Shown: positions 15,854 through 18,363 of the stretch, in pieces
How the letters are laid out: every line of letters begins with the position of its first letter
Position numbering within the stretch: position 1 is the stretch's first letter
NCBI GenBank assembly: GCA_023145485.1
Contig: JAGLDT010000056.1
Coordinates: forward strand, 1 to 18,363
Direction of reading: 5' to 3'
Source: Cocleimonas sp.
GTDB taxonomy: Bacteria; Pseudomonadota; Gammaproteobacteria; Thiotrichales; Thiotrichaceae
DNA: 18,363 nt
Made by a program: the position numbers and the translations under genes
The notes under the pieces: model-generated
Database searches by the model: none
The model's input: only the letters and a program-made list of their open reading frames with translations
Told to the model about the DNA's origin: nothing

Positions 15854-15985
15854 TTAGTTTGACCAATGAGGGTATTCCTTGCTTAATATTGCACCGACCA
15901 TCATCTCTTGAATTTGTGCTTGTAGCGTACTCTTACGCTTATCGGGAAGCTGAAATAGATAGTCAGTAGCTTTTCTCCTACACGG
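15854..15985 (-). pseudogene. Remnant of a GntR/MocR-type regulator N-terminus
   Basis: A 43-codon minus-strand frame between two stops reads like the first residues of a MocR/PdxR-type GntR-family regulator: YLFQLPDKRKSTLQAQ, then IQEMMVGAILSKEYP, resembling the first helix of the winged helix in LQxQIREMxxxAILxG proteins. It ends before the expected LPSSR and the rest of the DNA-binding domain. No start codon exists, but an AGGAG site lies 7 nt before codon ACT, where an ATG would be expected, consistent with loss of the start. It is downstream of potC in the same direction. The resemblance is from memory of family motifs and is not certain. Confidence 0.35.
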
Positions 15986-16101
15986 CTATTTTAATGCCTA
16001 ATATTAATAGTAACCAGTGTAGTAAAAGTTTTTGGATAAGAAATATTTTTCAGACAGCATGTTTATTAGTTGAACTGTTTTATCGTAATTAGCTTACTTT
16101 T

Positions 16102-16947
16102 TTAATTATTAAACATGCCTTTACTTTCAGAGCGTCTACGCAAAATTTCTATGGTAAATAAGAGAATAATAGAGATAAGAATCAGTAAAGACGCTGCGGC
16201 AAGAATAGTCGGGTTAATTTGCTCACGCAAACCTGAGAACATTTGTCGTGGAATCGTTCGTTGATCAGGATCAGCTAAGAAGATAATTAAGACAACCTCA
16301 TCAAAAGAGGTCACAAAGGCAAATAATGCACCCGAAATAACACCAGGGCGAATTAGCGGGAAGGTAACATGAAAGAAGGTGCTGACAGGATTAGCGCCTA
16401 AACTACTGGACGCTCTTAATAAAGATTTATCAAAGCCTGCCAAGGTTGCTGTAACGGTAATAACAACAAAGGGGGTACCTAATATGGCATGAGCAAAGAT
16501 AATTGCGATATCGGAGCCTGCAATATTAATTGCAGAGTAGAAAAAATACATACCTGCCGCAATAATTACCAAAGGAACAATCATTGGTGAGATAAGAATG
16601 GCGGTAATTAAAGGTTTAAAGGGCATACGATCAGAAGCTAAACCGACGGCTGCTACTGTTCCTAAAATAGTGGCTAATATGGTGGACATAAAAGCAAAAT
16701 AGAAACTATTTTTAAGTGCAATATTCCATTTATGATCAGAGAAAAACTCCACATACCATTTAGTGGAATAAGCGTCAGGATCTAGCTTTAACATCCCTTC
16801 TGTAAAGGTAAAAAACGGCTCTACATTAAAGGATAATGGAATAGTGACTAAAATCGGAAAAATTAAAAATAGTAGTACTAAACCAACAATTCCACGTAGG
16901 GCATAATGCCAAACTCTGCGGATAGGGCTGTAATAAACAGGTAACAT
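16102..16947 (-). CDS. potC: PotC-like ABC transporter permease (polyamine type)
   Basis: This 281-aa inner-membrane permease has about six transmembrane segments and the EAA loop near residues 176-200 (LLRASSSLGANPVSTFFHVTFPLI), which couples to the ATPase. The FTFTEG segment after the first helix and TSFDEVVLIIFL near the end are typical of PotC/YdcV proteins that import spermidine/putrescine. An upstream in-frame ATG at 17013 would overlap potB by 56 nt. I chose 16947 because AGGGG lies 7 nt before it, overlapping the potB stop, leaving a 10-nt spacer. Substrate is inferred from the family; related permeases import other amines or opine-like compounds. Confidence 0.9.
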   Translation of the reverse strand: MLPVYYSPIRRVWHYALRGIVGLVLLFLIFPILVTIPLSFNVEPFFTFTEGMLKLDPDAYSTKWYVEFFSDHKWNIALKNSFYFAFMSTILATILGTVAAVGLASDRMPFKPLITAILISPMIVPLVIIAAGMYFFYSAINIAGSDIAIIFAHAILGTPFVVITVTATLAGFDKSLLRASSSLGANPVSTFFHVTFPLIRPGVISGALFAFVTSFDEVVLIIFLADPDQRTIPRQMFSGLREQINPTILAAASLLILISIILLFTIEILRRRSESKGMFNN

Positions 16948-16957
16948 AAATAAGCCC

Positions 16958-18217
16958 CTATAGTTTAATATTACTGGCACCGACAAGACGGTCGTATATC
17001 CAGTAAAGAGCAATAATTAAAATCAATAATACTGAGCCTAACGCTGCCGCTAGTTCCCAGTTATTAGTACTACGCATATGATGTGCAACCAAGTTGCTAA
17101 TCAACTGACCATCAACACCACCAATCAAAGCAGGGGTAATGTAGTAACCAATTGCAATAATAAAGACCAGTAATGCCCCCGCACTTAAACCTGGCAAGCT
17201 TAAAGGGAAATAAACCTGCATAAAGGCTTTAAAGGGATTTGCTCCTAGCGATTGTGATGCACGTACATAGGATGGATCAATCCCTTTCATAACGCTGTAC
17301 AACGGTAAAATCATAAAGGGCAATAGAATATGTGTCATTGCTAAAATGGTAGAGAATTGGTTATAAATAATATCCAGCGGTTTATTGATAATATGCAGTG
17401 ATAATAACGTTTGATTCACTACACCGTTGGATTGCAAAATAGCAATCCATGCGGTAGTTCGCACTAATAATGATGTCCAAAAAGGCAGTAAAACAAAAAT
17501 AAGTAGGATACTTGCCTTTTTTAAAGGGATTAAAGAAAGATAATAGGCGACAGGGTAGCCTAGTAAAAAGGTCAGTACCGTAATGATTAGGGCAATAGTA
17601 AAAGTACGTTGCAAGATGGGGATATAAACTTGCATATCTTCAGGTTGCTTAACAATTTCCCCAGAAGGTTTTAATTTATAATCCAACGCATTCGCGTAAT
17701 AATTAATGGTAAATTTATCACTAGCTGCACGGATACCTGTCCAGATTGCTGGCTTTCCCCATTTTTCATCAATAGAGGCAAATAATTGTTGATAGTTTTC
17801 AACTTGATCCAACTCTATTTTTTTTATTTTTCGAGCTGTTTTCTTAATAACACTCCCTGTTCGCGGTAAGCGTCGATTCACTTCTTCGGCAAACTTGCCC
17901 GATAGACGGTTTTTTTGTAACAGTTTTATTTCATAAGCTAATGTTTTATAGCTTTCTTCATTCGGAGGTTTTGATAAATCCTGCCACTGAGCTAATATTT
18001 CAGTTGTTTTAGGGGCCAAATCTGCCACGGTAGGATTATAAAAGCTACGGTACAACATATAACCAATCGGTGTAATAAAGAACACGATTAGAAAGAAAAA
18101 AAGTGGTAAAACCAAAACCAGAGCTTTGGTCTTTTCACGTCGTATTGCCTGATTATACTTTTGGGTATGCTCAGCATTCAGTGCGAGATTATCGGCTGTG
18201 GTATTAGTCGTTTGCAT
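16958..18217 (-). CDS. potB: PotB-like ABC transporter permease, long form (polyamine type)
   Basis: This 419-aa inner-membrane permease is longer than E. coli PotB (about 275 aa) because about 140 charged residues (roughly 60-200) lie between the first transmembrane helix (32-54) and the conserved five-helix core. The core starts near PILQRTFTIALIITVLTFLLGYPVAYYLS and has the EAA loop at about 317-340 (YVRASQSLGANPFKAFMQVYFPLS). With the adjacent PotC it would form the transmembrane heterodimer of a polyamine-type importer; potA (ATPase) and potD (binding protein) are not in the window and may lie beyond the right edge. The ribosome site is weak. Such extended PotB proteins are known in proteobacteria, so the length is a family variant rather than a fusion unique to this strain. 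Confidence 0.9.
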   Translation of the reverse strand: MQTTNTTADNLALNAEHTQKYNQAIRREKTKALVLVLPLFFFLIVFFITPIGYMLYRSFYNPTVADLAPKTTEILAQWQDLSKPPNEESYKTLAYEIKLLQKNRLSGKFAEEVNRRLPRTGSVIKKTARKIKKIELDQVENYQQLFASIDEKWGKPAIWTGIRAASDKFTINYYANALDYKLKPSGEIVKQPEDMQVYIPILQRTFTIALIITVLTFLLGYPVAYYLSLIPLKKASILLIFVLLPFWTSLLVRTTAWIAILQSNGVVNQTLLSLHIINKPLDIIYNQFSTILAMTHILLPFMILPLYSVMKGIDPSYVRASQSLGANPFKAFMQVYFPLSLPGLSAGALLVFIIAIGYYITPALIGGVDGQLISNLVAHHMRSTNNWELAAALGSVLLILIIALYWIYDRLVGASNIKL

Positions 18218-18310
18218 ATATATTTAGGAAATTACCTGTTTATAACTGCTATTTCTAGTTTCAAACAACACCTTCGCTAAGGCTACTCCAAGAAAATAAA
18301 CGCGCAAATA

Positions 18311-18362
18311 GAAGCCACAGATAGGGTAAGATTTATAGAAAGATTGCCCTCTCTGTGGTTTC
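18311..18362. terminator. Strong inverted repeat at the right edge, possible terminator
   Basis: GAAGCCACAGA-t-AGGG (18311-18326) pairs with CCCT-c-TCTGTGGTTTC (18347-18362), giving about 15 pairs including one G-U and one mismatch around a 20-nt loop. It lies 94 nt upstream of potB. It may terminate a minus-strand gene beyond the edge or be a leader structure of the pot operon; no long U-run is visible on either strand within the window. Confidence 0.4.
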
Positions 18363-18363
18363 C

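Larger units (their letters stand above)
15469..16101. other. 633-bp region without an intact gene
   Basis: AT-rich spacer between the divergent-side end of the transglycosylase gene and potC. It carries one copy of the dispersed repeat (15603-15641) and a decayed regulator fragment (15854-15985). Presumably the promoter of the transglycosylase gene lies near 15490-15530, but no clear -35/-10 pair was found. A 33-codon plus-strand frame at 15756-15857 shows no supporting features. Confidence 0.6.

Noticed and set aside
15756..15857. 33-codon plus-strand frame in the potC/transglycosylase spacer
   Set aside because: Short, no ribosome site, no recognisable motif, and AT-rich composition that yields such frames by chance.
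16948..17013. Upstream start giving potC 22 extra residues
   Set aside because: It would overlap potB by 56 nt and lacks a ribosome site, whereas the ATG at 16947 has AGGGG at ideal spacing.

Overview
The window looks like the chromosome of a fairly low-GC (by eye) gammaproteobacterium with type IV pili. The evidence is a proteobacterial minor-pilin cassette (pilV-pilW-pilX-pilY1), a phoH-ybeY-corC-lnt cluster in the usual gammaproteobacterial order, an MltD-like lytic transglycosylase, and a long-form PotB/PotC permease pair. No plasmid, phage, CRISPR or intact insertion-sequence genes are visible. Genus cannot be fixed from the sequence alone.

Region 1 (1-8604) is a type IV pilus tip locus. 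On the minus strand a DUF4124 envelope protein (4199-4699) is followed by pilV (3495-4022), pilW (2614-3498), pilX (2117-2617) and a large pilY1-type gene. That last gene starts at 2017 and is still open at the left edge, so only its first 672 codons are seen. Back to back on the plus strand, after a 368-bp gene-free divergent region, lies a second complete pilY1 (5068-8604, 1178 aa). The two PilY1 proteins share a signal peptide and a von Willebrand A domain with an intact MIDAS. Their decoration differs: the partial one has about 190 extra residues, resembling a DNRLRE-type beta-sandwich, inserted directly after the MIDAS strand. Both carry a different long Cys-rich insert before the second MIDAS aspartate. 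This is the most interesting part of the window. A small secreted protein of 62 aa with its own possible promoter follows the second pilY1.

Region 2 (8966-13672) starts with a GNAT acetyltransferase on the minus strand, then the housekeeping run phoH (TTG start), ybeY, corC and lnt on the plus strand. The first three genes overlap at their start and stop codons and are surely one operon. A palindromic element lies between corC and lnt.

Region 3 (13673-15468) holds a nested inverted repeat between convergent genes, then an MltD-like lytic transglycosylase lipoprotein with a very basic linker, one clear LysM domain and a substituted AYNxGE motif.

Region 4 (15469-18363) has 633 bp without an intact gene, containing a short repeat also found upstream of lnt and a decayed N-terminal fragment that resembles a GntR/MocR-type regulator. 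It is followed on the minus strand by potC and potB homologues (polyamine-type ABC permeases). Their ATPase and binding protein would lie outside the window. A strong inverted repeat closes the right edge.
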